Assembly: GCA_011523795.1 (NCBI GenBank)
Contig: WTFY01000008.1
Span: forward strand, 134,955-198,954
Direction: 5' to 3'
Origin: Gammaproteobacteria bacterium
GTDB taxonomy: Bacteria; Pseudomonadota; Gammaproteobacteria; UBA4575
DNA: 64,000 bases
Positions 38,432-47,673 of the stretch are shown piece after piece. A program made the position numbers and the translations under genes. How positions within the stretch are numbered: position 1 is the stretch's first letter; each line of letters starts with the position of its first letter. The notes under the pieces are model-generated. The model saw only the letters and a list, made by a program, of their open reading frames with translations. It made no database searches and was not told the DNA's origin.

Positions 38432-38953
38432 TGCCTGGCAGTGGGTACACTCCCAGCTGGTCCAGCTCAAATCGGGTCTGCGATTAAAAAGCTCCGTATA
38501 CGGGATTTTCCGGGTCAACGAAACATGCAAAATCCGGTCGGCGAATGATACTGTTGACCTGATTGCTTGTTCGTGAATATTGTCCTGGAGGCGGACCTGG
38601 GTAAGCAACTGATGCTTGAGTCAAGATTTGGGACGAGGCTCACGGGTTGCCAGCCCACACAGTGTGTGGCGGATTGTCGATGAATGTGTTCATTGAACGG
38701 TGGATTTTGATATGATGTCGTGGCGTAAGTACCAATGCGAGAAGATTGGCACACAAGGTCCCAGCGGAGCTGACAGAATATGCCGTCACCTGCGTGTACG
38801 CAGGCGAATGTCCTGCAGCAGTCGCCCCCGTCAATGCCGGATCTGCGTCCGATGACAAGGGCTGAAGACAGCACGGAACTTTGGAACAGCCCATTTCAGT
38901 GGGTTTCACCAGATCCCTTTGGAATCGCAGATGTGTCCCGGGAGCACCCCCGA
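38432..38953. other. Intergenic region upstream of the RND efflux operon
   Basis: About 520 bases. Contains the candidate promoter at 38688-38716. Open frames here (for example 38640-38990 on the minus strand) match no family and are not accepted. An in-frame ATG at 38780 would extend the channel protein, but the lipoprotein signal argues for 38954. Confidence 0.5.
38688..38716 (+). promoter_or_regulatory. Candidate extended -10 promoter with overlapping palindrome
   Basis: TG-A-TATGAT (38708-38716) is an extended -10. GTTCATTGAAC (38688-38698), an 11-base palindrome, lies where the -35 should be and could be a repressor site. It is 240 bases before the start I chose for the first efflux gene. 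Confidence 0.35.
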
Positions 38954-40522
38954 ATGACCATTCATTCAGGGCCACCCTCAAGGTCGCCATGGTACTCCTT
39001 GCAGGTTGTGGTATATCTGGTCACCATCGTGTGCCTTTCAGCTGCTTGTTCTTCCAAATCAATTCTGCCAGTTTCAGCACCGGCACCGCACTTACCTGAT
39101 AAATTCACCGGGGATCAGGTTGTCGACTCCTATGAACCGTTGGAGTGGTGGAAGACTTTTGATGACCCTGCGCTTGACCGGGCTGTCGAAACCGTGCTTG
39201 CCTCGAACTTCAATCTTGCGGAGGCCGTGGCCCGGGTGGAACAGGCTCGGGCAAGAGCGCGCATCGCGAAGGCAGCAGGGTATCCCATGCTGCAGCCGTC
39301 TGCTGGTGCTGAGGATATCGATACGCCTACAAATTCGGGAATCGGCGAGCAGATTGAGGAAATCGGTCTGAATCCAGAGTTGAAGGAGCAGTTCGGCATC
39401 TCCGTGCCGGACCGGCTGGCCCTGACCACGTATTCCTTGAGCGCGAACTTTTCCTATGAGGCCGACTTTTGGGATCGCAACCGCAACCAAGCCCGCTCCG
39501 CCAGTGCTCAGCATCTGGCTTCAGAATGGGACTATCGTGCGGCCCGCATTGCAGTCGTCGCGGAGACTGTGCATACCTACCTTGAGATCGCATACCTTCG
39601 CCGTCAACTGGGGCTGTTGGACGAGATCGTGGAAATCTTGCGGGAACGCGACAAGCTTACTGCGGCCCGATACAATCGCGGCTTAAATACTGCACGTGAC
39701 CTCTACACAGCCCGGCTTAGGCTGTGGAATGCACAGGCAGAACTCCCTGCAATCGAAGGGCAGTTGGCCGATGCGGAGGGGCGCTTCTGGGTACTGCTGG
39801 GGGGGTATCGTACGGATCTGGCCGACATGTTGCCTGACTCCTTGTTACCATCCGTGACGCTGAGCCCTGTTCCAGTGGGAATACCGGCGGACCTCTTGGT
39901 TCAGCGGCCCGATGTCGGAGCAGCAAGGGAGCGCATGGAAGCCGCTCGCTATGCAGTAGGGGCTCGGCGTGCGGAACTCCTGCCATCCCTGTCCCTGTCC
40001 GGTTCCATCGGTCTGCAAGGTTCGGATACCCACCAGTGGTTCGATGCAGCCCAGTGGTTCAAAAACCTGACCCTGAATTTGGTAGGTCCAGCATTTCAGG
40101 GACAGCGGCTGCGAAATAACGTGAGCTTGGCGGAGACTCGATGGAAAGAAGCCGTTTTCGCATACAAGCATTCTGTCGTTACTGCGGTCAATGAAGTTGA
40201 AGCCGTGCTGGCTAAGCTGGAAACCAGCCAGCGGCGCTATGCCCTGCTGAGTTCTTCTGTCGAGGAAGCCCGCGCCGAGGCGTCCTTCCAGGAACGACGT
40301 TACAGATCCGGTGTCGGGGACTATGATGATTACCTGGCTGCGTCGGAAACTCTCACTAGTGTCAACTCCTCGCTCGTGTCAGCGGAGCACGATCTGGGAT
40401 TCATGCGGCTCGCGCTGCACCGTGCCCTGGGTGGTGCATGGACATCCAAGACGGATTCCACTCAAGCTGACAGTTTGCTGCAGGCGGTGGGCCTGCAGGC
40501 CGTATCTTTATCTACCGAGTAA
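38954..40522 (+). CDS. RND efflux outer-membrane lipoprotein channel (NodT/OprM type)
   Basis: 522 residues from ATG 38954, with GGAG upstream. Lipoprotein signal with lipobox LSAAC (about residues 27-31), then two outer-membrane-factor repeats: WWKTFDDPALDRAVETVLASN (in parts), ANFSYEADFWDRNRNQARSA and a C-terminal ERRYRSGVGDYDDYLAAS. It forms the outer-membrane tunnel of the tripartite pump encoded by the next two genes. Confidence 0.93.
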   Translation: MTIHSGPPSRSPWYSLQVVVYLVTIVCLSAACSSKSILPVSAPAPHLPDKFTGDQVVDSYEPLEWWKTFDDPALDRAVETVLASNFNLAEAVARVEQARARARIAKAAGYPMLQPSAGAEDIDTPTNSGIGEQIEEIGLNPELKEQFGISVPDRLALTTYSLSANFSYEADFWDRNRNQARSASAQHLASEWDYRAARIAVVAETVHTYLEIAYLRRQLGLLDEIVEILRERDKLTAARYNRGLNTARDLYTARLRLWNAQAELPAIEGQLADAEGRFWVLLGGYRTDLADMLPDSLLPSVTLSPVPVGIPADLLVQRPDVGAARERMEAARYAVGARRAELLPSLSLSGSIGLQGSDTHQWFDAAQWFKNLTLNLVGPAFQGQRLRNNVSLAETRWKEAVFAYKHSVVTAVNEVEAVLAKLETSQRRYALLSSSVEEARAEASFQERRYRSGVGDYDDYLAASETLTSVNSSLVSAEHDLGFMRLALHRALGGAWTSKTDSTQADSLLQAVGLQAVSLSTE

Positions 40523-40528
40523 ACCAGC

Positions 40529-41758
40529 ATGAGCAGACTAATGAGCAAACTGATTGGCTACTTGGCCGCGGTAGCTATCATCGTTGGTGCGGGGGCACTG
40601 GCGGTCTATCTTGTGTCACTTGCACCCCAACCAGAGCGAAGCGAACAACCTCCTCAAATCCCGTTTGTACAGTCGGCCCGGGTGATCGCGGGTGTGGGGG
40701 CCATCCCCGTGCATGGTGCTGGAACTGTTCGGCCCAGTGCGGAAATCGAAATTACTACACAGGTCAGTGGCAGGGTCGACTGGATGAGTCCGAGCTTTCA
40801 TAGCGGGGGGCGGGTCAAGGCCGGTGAAACGATCTTTCGCATAGAGCAGGCAGACTACCTGTACCGTCTTCGCGAGGCAGTGGCCGATCTCGAAGACCGC
40901 AAGGTCGCGCTGCTTGAGGCTGAGGAGCAAGCGACTGTGGCGCGCACAGAATACGAGCAATATTCTGGACGACAACTTGAGTCAGGGTCTTCGGTCAATC
41001 TAGCGGGCCCCCTGGTTCTGAAGGAGCCTCAGTTGAAGGCGGCCCAGGCTGCACTGAAACGTGAGGAAGCCCGTGTAGCTCAAGCCAAGCTGGCTTTGTC
41101 CAGAACGCGGGTGAAGGCGCCTTTCGACGGTTATGTGCGTGAGGAGTCGGTGGACATCGGGCAGTTCCTGACAGTCGGCCAGCCTGTCGGGCGGCTGTTT
41201 GCAGCTGATGCCGTCGAGGTGGTCGTACCCCTGTCCGACGCCAACACTGCCATGATTCCTGGGTTGTGGGCGTTGCAGGCAGGAGACAGCAACCGGCGGG
41301 TATCCGCTCGTGTGAGGGCAAGATTCGGAGATGCCAGCTACGTTTGGGACGGTTACGTGGACAGGGCTGAAGCCTCGCTTGATAAGCAAACGCGTACCAC
41401 TGATGTCATCGTGCGTGTCCCCGACCCGTTTTCCGCAGGTACTTTGCTGGACGGGCCCGGTAACCGTGACCATGCCCCTCCACTCCTGATAGGCAAGTTC
41501 GTGGAGGTAGAAATCCGGGGCCTTGTACCGGAGAGCTATTTCCGGGTTCCCCGTTCAGCCCTGCAACCAGGTAACGAGGTTTGGGTAACACGCGATGATC
41601 AGAGGATCAGTATTGTTCCAGTACACATTTTGCAGCGTGGCGATGATGAAGTCTTTGTGACCGGTGCCCTTGAAGAAGGTCAGGCAGTTGTCATCGGCGG
41701 AATTCAGTTTGCCACTGAAGGCATGAAGGTCCGCACTCTGGACGCGATGGAACAATGA
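40529..41758 (+). CDS. RND periplasmic adaptor (membrane fusion protein)
   Basis: 409 residues. It has an N-terminal inner-membrane anchor (about residues 9-27) and a lipoyl/hairpin/beta-barrel plan: GRVDWMSPSFHSGGRVKAGE, a helical hairpin around 110-190, and RVKAPFDGYVREESVDIGQF (in parts). It links the permease to the outer-membrane channel. Its stop overlaps the permease start (ATGA). Confidence 0.94.
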   Translation: MSRLMSKLIGYLAAVAIIVGAGALAVYLVSLAPQPERSEQPPQIPFVQSARVIAGVGAIPVHGAGTVRPSAEIEITTQVSGRVDWMSPSFHSGGRVKAGETIFRIEQADYLYRLREAVADLEDRKVALLEAEEQATVARTEYEQYSGRQLESGSSVNLAGPLVLKEPQLKAAQAALKREEARVAQAKLALSRTRVKAPFDGYVREESVDIGQFLTVGQPVGRLFAADAVEVVVPLSDANTAMIPGLWALQAGDSNRRVSARVRARFGDASYVWDGYVDRAEASLDKQTRTTDVIVRVPDPFSAGTLLDGPGNRDHAPPLLIGKFVEVEIRGLVPESYFRVPRSALQPGNEVWVTRDDQRISIVPVHILQRGDDEVFVTGALEEGQAVVIGGIQFATEGMKVRTLDAMEQ

Positions 41759-44700
41759 GCCGGATAGGCAGTCATCTGGGAGAACCGGCCGGCCCGATCG
41801 CCTATATGGCGAGTAATAGCGTCGCTGCCAATCTGTTCATGTTCGCCATCCTGGCGGCCGGCCTGGTTGCACTGACCGGTCTGGAGCGAGAGTCTTGGCC
41901 CACAGTGCCTTTCAATACTGTCGAAGTCTCTGTGGCCTATCCTGGTGCAACACCAGAGGAGGTGGAAGAGTCGATCGTTGTCAAGATCGAGGAGCAGGTC
42001 AACTCACTGGATGATGTCAAGAGAGTAAAATCAGTGGCGGCCCCAGGGATGGCGTCAGTCCGTGTCGAACTGAAAGCGGGCACGGATATGGGTCGCATGC
42101 TGGACGAGATCAAAACTGCAGTCGGCCGAATCCAGTCTTTCCCGGCTGTGGCCGAGCGCCCAGAGTTCATGGAGATGACCAATCACCAGAGCGTGATCCG
42201 TCTCCTTGTCTACGGGGACATCTCCGAGCGCTCTCTCAAGGAATTGGCATACCAGATCGAGGATGAACTCGCTTCTCTTCCTACAGTGTCATCGGTTGAG
42301 ACCAGTGGTGTGCGAGATTATGAAATCTCAATCGAGGTACCGCAGTACAATCTGCGTGCCTTGGGGCTTACCCTGGCTGACATCGCAAATACGATACGCC
42401 ACGGTTCACTGGACCTGTCAGCAGGCAGCATCGAAACCCAGGATTCCGAGGTGCGTGTTCGCACTCTCGGCCAGCGCTACCACCAGCAGGATTTTGAGGA
42501 GATTGTTGTTCTCAGCCGCAGTGACGGCACGGTCGTGCGCCTCGTCGATATCGCAAAGGTGCATGACGGTTTCCAAGACAGCGATCTGATCATACGTCAC
42601 CAGAATCAACCAGCCGCGTTTGTCGAGGTCTACAGGGCTGACGGCGAACAGGTGATGGATGTCGCCACGGCCGTGCAAGAGCATGTTGCAAATGTGATAA
42701 TCCCATCCCTCCCTGATGGCGTGGGAGTCACCATCTGGAATGATGACTCTCAGACCTATAAGGAACGTGTCAATCTTCTTCTGAAGAATGGCACCCTGGG
42801 CCTGTTGCTGGTCCTGATTGCATTGGCCCTGTTTCTGGAAATCCGGCTCGCTGTGTGGGTGGCTGCAGGCTTGGCCGTATCGGGTATCGGAGCCTTGGCT
42901 GTCATGCTGGCAGTCGATATTGCAATCAATACCATTTCCCTGTTCGCGTTCGTCCTTGCCATCGGCATCGTGGTGGATGATGCGATTGTAGTAGCCGAGC
43001 ATATTCATTATGAACGCAAGCGAGGTACGCCTGGCGTCGTCGCAGCGATACGTGGTACTCGACGCATAAAAGTACCTTTGACGTTTGCAGTGCTTACTTC
43101 AGTCGCAGCATTCATCCCGTTGTTTTTTATACCTGGAGGCATTGGACAGGTATGGAAGGCGTTGCCGGTAATTATTATCGCGATGCTGTTGATTTCTTTG
43201 ATTGAATCACTGCTGATACTGCCTAACCACCTGTCCCATCTGCACGGTCCGGAATGGGCGCCGAAGAATTTTGTCAGCCGGTTCTTTGCCTGGATCCAAG
43301 GCAATGTCGACCGCCTGCTGAACAAATTTTTGGAAGGACCCCTGTATCATGCGCTGCGGTTTGCGACGGCCCAGCCCGCGGTAACGCTGGCGGGCGCCAT
43401 AGGTATGCTCATCCTCAGCATTTCCCTGATACCAGCGGGCATCGTTGCAACGACCTTTGCAGATGTGGTGGAGGGTGATTTCGTGACTGCCAGTCTTGAA
43501 ATGCCTGATGGAACGACTGCGCAAAGGACGTACGAGGTGGCCAAGGAACTGGAGGCAGCCGGACACCGGGTGATTGAACGAATTTCACTTGACCGGGCCG
43601 AGGATGCGCCCCCCTTGCTTTCCGGTGTAACCGTGACGGTTGGCCAAGGGCCGCGTGTCGAGGGAGGAGGGCTTGCGCCAAAACTTTCACTGAATCCGGA
43701 AGCCAATATCGCCACTATCGAATTCAAGCTGTTGAGTGCACAGCATCGGCAGATCTCTACTGGGGCCATTGCTCAGGCTTGGCGGGATGAGGTAGGCATA
43801 TTGCCCTACGTTCGTGGTATTGCCTTTAGCGGCAAGGTCTTTGATCTGGGCAATCCCATCGAGGCGGTCCTGTCGCATCCGGACCCGGAACGCCTCAATC
43901 AAATTGCAGGTTCCGTGGTTCATGGCCTGCGTGAACTGGAAGGAGTCTTTGATGTACGCTCCGATCATACACCGGGAGTCAGGGAGATCCAGCTCGAACT
44001 GCGACCTGAAGCGCGTACACTCGGGGTTACGCTTGAGGAAATGGCTCAACAGGCACGCTCGGCATTCTTTGGCGCGGAGGCTTCGCGGGTGCAGCGAGGG
44101 CGGGAAGAGGTTCGGGTTTATGTGCGACTGCCCGCGGATGAGCGAAATGCCATCACCGATGTTGAGAGGTATCTGATCCGTACGCCAAGCGGGGCTGAAG
44201 TCCCGCTAAGCCAGGTGGCCAGGCTCAAATCAGGTATTTCACCACCCGCGGTCCGTCGTAAGGACGGACAGCGTGTCATCACGGTCACCGCCGACGTTGA
44301 TCAGACTGTAATTACCGGCGGGGAAGCCAACACCATCTTGGCCGATTCGATTCTGGCCGAACTCATGGAGGTGTACCCAGGCCTGACCTATACATTTGGG
44401 GGCGAACAACAGGAGCAGATTGAATCATTGGACTCGCTGAAGCGCGGGTTTGCCATTGCGATGCTCATGATCTTTGCGCTGCTGGCCATTCCCCTTCGTT
44501 CCTATACCAAGCCATTTATCATCATGGCGATTATCCCGTTCGGACTCATCGGCGCGATCTTGGGCCACTTGGTCTTGGGAATCGCCATGAGTGCTGCATC
44601 CTTCATGGGCATCTTTGGTCTGAGCGGCGTCGTCGTAAATGACTCCCTGGTGATGATCGATTTCATCGACCAGAAGCTCGACGAAGGCGTCCCTGCGCGC

Positions 44701-44976
44701 ACCGCGATCATCGAGGGCGCCAAGGGGCGCTTTCGTCCAATCTTGCTCACTTCTGTGACCACCTTCCTCGGGTTCACGCCTCTCATACTCGAGCGTGCCA
44801 TTCAGGCGCAGTTTCTGGTTCCGTTTGCTGCATCACTCGGTTTCGGCATTCTCATCACCACGGCCATACTGATGATGCTCGTGCCTGCACTGATGGCGAT
44901 GCACCTGCACAGAAGAATTCGACGCGATGAAACAAGTACCCTCGCCTCCACAGCAGCCACTCACGCCGCAAACTGA
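41755..44976 (+). CDS. RND multidrug-type efflux permease (HAE1-like)
   Basis: 1073 residues, full length. Twelve helices in two halves with large periplasmic loops. TM4 carries the proton-relay Asp pair in AIGIVVDDAIVVAEH. RND family blocks FGLSGVVVNDSLVMIDFID and FRPILLTSVTTFLGF (in parts) lie in the second half. The motif set fits drug/solvent exporters rather than metal pumps. The substrate is unknown. It is the last gene of the operon. Confidence 0.94.
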   Translation: MSRIGSHLGEPAGPIAYMASNSVAANLFMFAILAAGLVALTGLERESWPTVPFNTVEVSVAYPGATPEEVEESIVVKIEEQVNSLDDVKRVKSVAAPGMASVRVELKAGTDMGRMLDEIKTAVGRIQSFPAVAERPEFMEMTNHQSVIRLLVYGDISERSLKELAYQIEDELASLPTVSSVETSGVRDYEISIEVPQYNLRALGLTLADIANTIRHGSLDLSAGSIETQDSEVRVRTLGQRYHQQDFEEIVVLSRSDGTVVRLVDIAKVHDGFQDSDLIIRHQNQPAAFVEVYRADGEQVMDVATAVQEHVANVIIPSLPDGVGVTIWNDDSQTYKERVNLLLKNGTLGLLLVLIALALFLEIRLAVWVAAGLAVSGIGALAVMLAVDIAINTISLFAFVLAIGIVVDDAIVVAEHIHYERKRGTPGVVAAIRGTRRIKVPLTFAVLTSVAAFIPLFFIPGGIGQVWKALPVIIIAMLLISLIESLLILPNHLSHLHGPEWAPKNFVSRFFAWIQGNVDRLLNKFLEGPLYHALRFATAQPAVTLAGAIGMLILSISLIPAGIVATTFADVVEGDFVTASLEMPDGTTAQRTYEVAKELEAAGHRVIERISLDRAEDAPPLLSGVTVTVGQGPRVEGGGLAPKLSLNPEANIATIEFKLLSAQHRQISTGAIAQAWRDEVGILPYVRGIAFSGKVFDLGNPIEAVLSHPDPERLNQIAGSVVHGLRELEGVFDVRSDHTPGVREIQLELRPEARTLGVTLEEMAQQARSAFFGAEASRVQRGREEVRVYVRLPADERNAITDVERYLIRTPSGAEVPLSQVARLKSGISPPAVRRKDGQRVITVTADVDQTVITGGEANTILADSILAELMEVYPGLTYTFGGEQQEQIESLDSLKRGFAIAMLMIFALLAIPLRSYTKPFIIMAIIPFGLIGAILGHLVLGIAMSAASFMGIFGLSGVVVNDSLVMIDFIDQKLDEGVPARTAIIEGAKGRFRPILLTSVTTFLGFTPLILERAIQAQFLVPFAASLGFGILITTAILMMLVPALMAMHLHRRIRRDETSTLASTAATHAAN

Positions 44977-45168
44977 ATTACTGTCGCATAACCATAGTTT
45001 GCATTGTTAGGTCTTCGCTTGGAGGATACGCGGACTGCATGTGTTCAACGAGTTCCATTTTCGAACTCGGGAGGAAGCTGATTTCACGCTACCTTTGAAA
45101 GGGCTAGGTCAGGGCAGATTGATTTTTCACCGAAGCAGGCTAGTCCACTGCGGGACTCGCAGCTCGTT

Positions 45169-47175
45169 TTAATGAACATTCACGGGGTTTCTGATCTCGG
45201 CAACCCTGAACTTCATCTTCTTGTTCGGTGCTGCTGTGGGAAAGGGGTTGATTCCTAACTTGTAGTTTTCAGGCTCCAATTCCAGTCTTACGTGATGTGT
45301 GATTAGCAGAAGATTGACCATCATCTGCAATTCAACCCAGCGATGCCCCAAGCAGGCATGCGTGCCCAAGCCATAGGGAGAGTAGGCACATGGAACCAGG
45401 TGTTCCTGACGTCCAGGCTGGTAACGTTCGATGTCAAACTTCTGTGGATCCCTGAACAGATCGTTCATATAGTGTGTAGCAGTATGGCAAATCAGTAACC
45501 GGGTTTTGGCGGATACCTCATATTCGTCGATGACGCAGTGATTCATCACGGTTCGTAACTGCCAGGGTATGACAGGGTACATGCGTTCGGATTCGAGAAA
45601 TACTCGATGGGTTATATCAATGTTTGAAGGGTTGAGATCCTCAGCATTTGGCTCCTTTCCATTTCCGAACAGTGAGTCCGTTTCCTGACGTACCCTATCG
45701 TACAGATCAGGATGATTAATCATCGAATACAAAGTAAAAGCCAAACCACTACCGAGGTAGATACTAGCAACCATTGAAGCCACAAACGGGAAAGTGATAT
45801 CTGTTTCAGGAAGAAATTGCGGGTCGGTTCGGTGAAGTTCAAGAACTGCATCAGCAAGGTCTTGCGGTTTACCCTCCCGTTGTGCCGGTGTGTGTGTGGC
45901 ATGGATGGCCTCAACCAGTTGCTGGACTGCCTTTTTAGCTCGCTTCATGCGTGGTGTGGAAAGCATGATTTTTGGTGTCATCCCGGATACATGGGCGTTC
46001 AACGCACGGTGTTCGTAGGCGAGAAGATCGTCAACATAGCTAGAACAATCCACGCCGATCATGAGATGGGAAATCTGGCTGCTAATATGATTCTGGCAAG
46101 CCTTGGTCGCACCGATAATCGAACCCTGCTTCCATTGCTCAAGGGATTTTCGGCAAAGGTAAAAGAGCTCTGGCAGTTTGCGGGAAAGACAGGCACGTGA
46201 ATACGCATTGCGTAATGATTTTCTCAATCGATAATGTTCCGCACCATCCATACCCGGCAATGTGCGAGACGCACCAAATTCACCTTCAAATTGCTTGATG
46301 TAATCCCTCGAACGAAGATAGAACCTTCCTTTTTTTTGAACCCACTGGTTGGTATTCAGACCTGCCAGCAGAAGTACTCGTTGCCCGTTCATCTTGAAGG
46401 GTGCTTCGACAACTGACCCATACTTCTCGTGGACCTGACAGACTGCTTTGGGTATGTAGCCTCTGCGGAAATCTGATATTCGCAGAATATCGGATTTCTT
46501 CATCTTTGGGATGGGCTTGGTTTGAATGATGCGCTTCGTCTTTGGCTTGATTGTGCTCTGCTTAACTGCCTTGGATATGGACTGGCCAACCAGGTCCATT
46601 GAGGCAAGCAATTCTATCCGTTCGACCTTCTCTTGGTAGTCTTCCTCAGAAAGAATGAGTTTGAACCCCTGACATGTATGCATAAGACAGATGAGAATGA
46701 CATCACGAGGTTCTGGAATTATGTCGTTAAGAATAATGTCCAGGATTCTTGTTCTAGCTTCCTCTTTAGATGTGCCGTCTGTCGTGGGATACGTCTTGGT
46801 ACGTGAAACCGACCGTGATAGAGACCAGAACCCACCGGTTTCATATTCCAAGATGCCCTTTTCAACTAATCGGTCCAGTGTAGTAGTGACGATATCTTCG
46901 GATCGTGTAGTGTTCTTTTCAATCCAATACTGGGTGCTGAAAGTGTCTTGCGATTCGCTGATCTCCTTCAATGTGGGATCGAGCATGGAGTCACCGGTCG
47001 GAGTTGCATCAATCAGGCGCAACGAGTCCAAATCGGTGTCAATTCGAAATTCCAAAGCAAGATCAGCGATTACCGCGCCAGCCATAACACATGAGAAGTC
47101 CCAACCCGGCACCATTTCCAGATAGCCGCTTTGCTCGTCAAGCATCAAAAGGACCAGTTCTTCAGTCAATCGCAT
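45169..47175 (-). CDS. GPP34 (GOLPH3-like) domain fused to cytochrome P450
   Basis: 668 residues; the start is ATG 47175 with AGGGAAG upstream. Residues about 2-203 match the GPP34/GOLPH3 fold: LTEELVLLMLDEQSGYLEM, AVIADLAL, DATPTGDSMLDPTLKEI and DRLVEKGILE. In eukaryotes this domain binds PI4P lipid. A Lys/Pro-rich basic linker (about 204-228) joins it to a P450 (about 230-660). The P450 has a C-helix H314/R318 pair, the ExxR motif (E528-R531) and a haem loop YGLGTHACLG with Cys608 as thiolate ligand (Tyr replaces the usual Phe). Helix I (about 464-485) lacks the A/G-G-x-D/E-T motif. Base composition is a little lower in G+C than the neighbours. The substrate is unknown; a membrane-associated lipid is my inference. 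Divergent from the Rieske gene. Confidence 0.88.
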   Translation of the reverse strand: MRLTEELVLLMLDEQSGYLEMVPGWDFSCVMAGAVIADLALEFRIDTDLDSLRLIDATPTGDSMLDPTLKEISESQDTFSTQYWIEKNTTRSEDIVTTTLDRLVEKGILEYETGGFWSLSRSVSRTKTYPTTDGTSKEEARTRILDIILNDIIPEPRDVILICLMHTCQGFKLILSEEDYQEKVERIELLASMDLVGQSISKAVKQSTIKPKTKRIIQTKPIPKMKKSDILRISDFRRGYIPKAVCQVHEKYGSVVEAPFKMNGQRVLLLAGLNTNQWVQKKGRFYLRSRDYIKQFEGEFGASRTLPGMDGAEHYRLRKSLRNAYSRACLSRKLPELFYLCRKSLEQWKQGSIIGATKACQNHISSQISHLMIGVDCSSYVDDLLAYEHRALNAHVSGMTPKIMLSTPRMKRAKKAVQQLVEAIHATHTPAQREGKPQDLADAVLELHRTDPQFLPETDITFPFVASMVASIYLGSGLAFTLYSMINHPDLYDRVRQETDSLFGNGKEPNAEDLNPSNIDITHRVFLESERMYPVIPWQLRTVMNHCVIDEYEVSAKTRLLICHTATHYMNDLFRDPQKFDIERYQPGRQEHLVPCAYSPYGLGTHACLGHRWVELQMMVNLLLITHHVRLELEPENYKLGINPFPTAAPNKKMKFRVAEIRNPVNVH

Positions 47176-47214
47176 CGTTCTTCCCTTGCTGCAAGAGTTT
47201 AACAAAAGGATTTA

Positions 47215-47226
47215 TATACATGTATA
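47215..47226. promoter_or_regulatory. Palindrome TATACATGTATA before the P450 gene
   Basis: A perfect 12-base palindrome of form TATA-N4-TATA, 40 bases upstream of the chosen start. On the minus strand, TATAAA (47211-47216) could be a -10 box and the palindrome then lies just upstream of it, a common place for a repressor site. Confidence 0.4.
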
Positions 47227-47575
47227 AGTCAAAACCAAATTTACATCCATTTTATAGGAATGCTGGTAAATTTTATCGAAAAAGTAATGGCTGCAAAGAT
47301 AATCTCAATTGCCCCCTGTGACGATAGCCAGGGTTACTGCAGTGTCAAGTTTGGCTAAATCTGGAAACCACTCGGGTGAAGACAATCAAGTGGATATCTA
47401 AGCGTCGCTTGGGGAATAGACAGCTTACATAAAGGGAAAATTTGATCGCAAACCCGGGGACTTGGGTTCCGTCACCCTTCTGGTTTCAATCTGCCAGGCT
47501 TTAGGTAGCCTGAGTCATAAGAGCCGTATCTCCCGAGGACTGGAAATCACATAAAATCGTGCATCCTCTATCGTA

Positions 47576-47605
47576 TATAATTGCCCGTAGTATATTCGTA
47601 TACTA
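47576..47605 (+). promoter_or_regulatory. -10 box and palindrome before the Rieske gene
   Basis: A perfect TATAAT (47576-47581) is followed 6 bases later by TAGTATA-TTCG-TATACTA (47588-47605), perfect 7-base arms. This would sit at the transcription start. It may be an operator, or an RNA hairpin with a stable UUCG loop at the 5' end of the transcript. Its core, TATA-N4-TATA, matches the palindrome on the P450 side. Confidence 0.45.
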
Positions 47606-47673
47606 GGGACACGGTATTTTTTGCAGCCCTTGGATGGTACCGCGTTGGTCTAACCACAGGATTCAGGTAAAAA

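Larger units (their letters stand above)
47206..47673. other. AT-rich divergent intergenic region between the P450 and Rieske genes
   Basis: About 470 bases with no gene. It holds the promoters of both oxygenase genes and two palindromes of the same form, listed separately. Confidence 0.6.
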
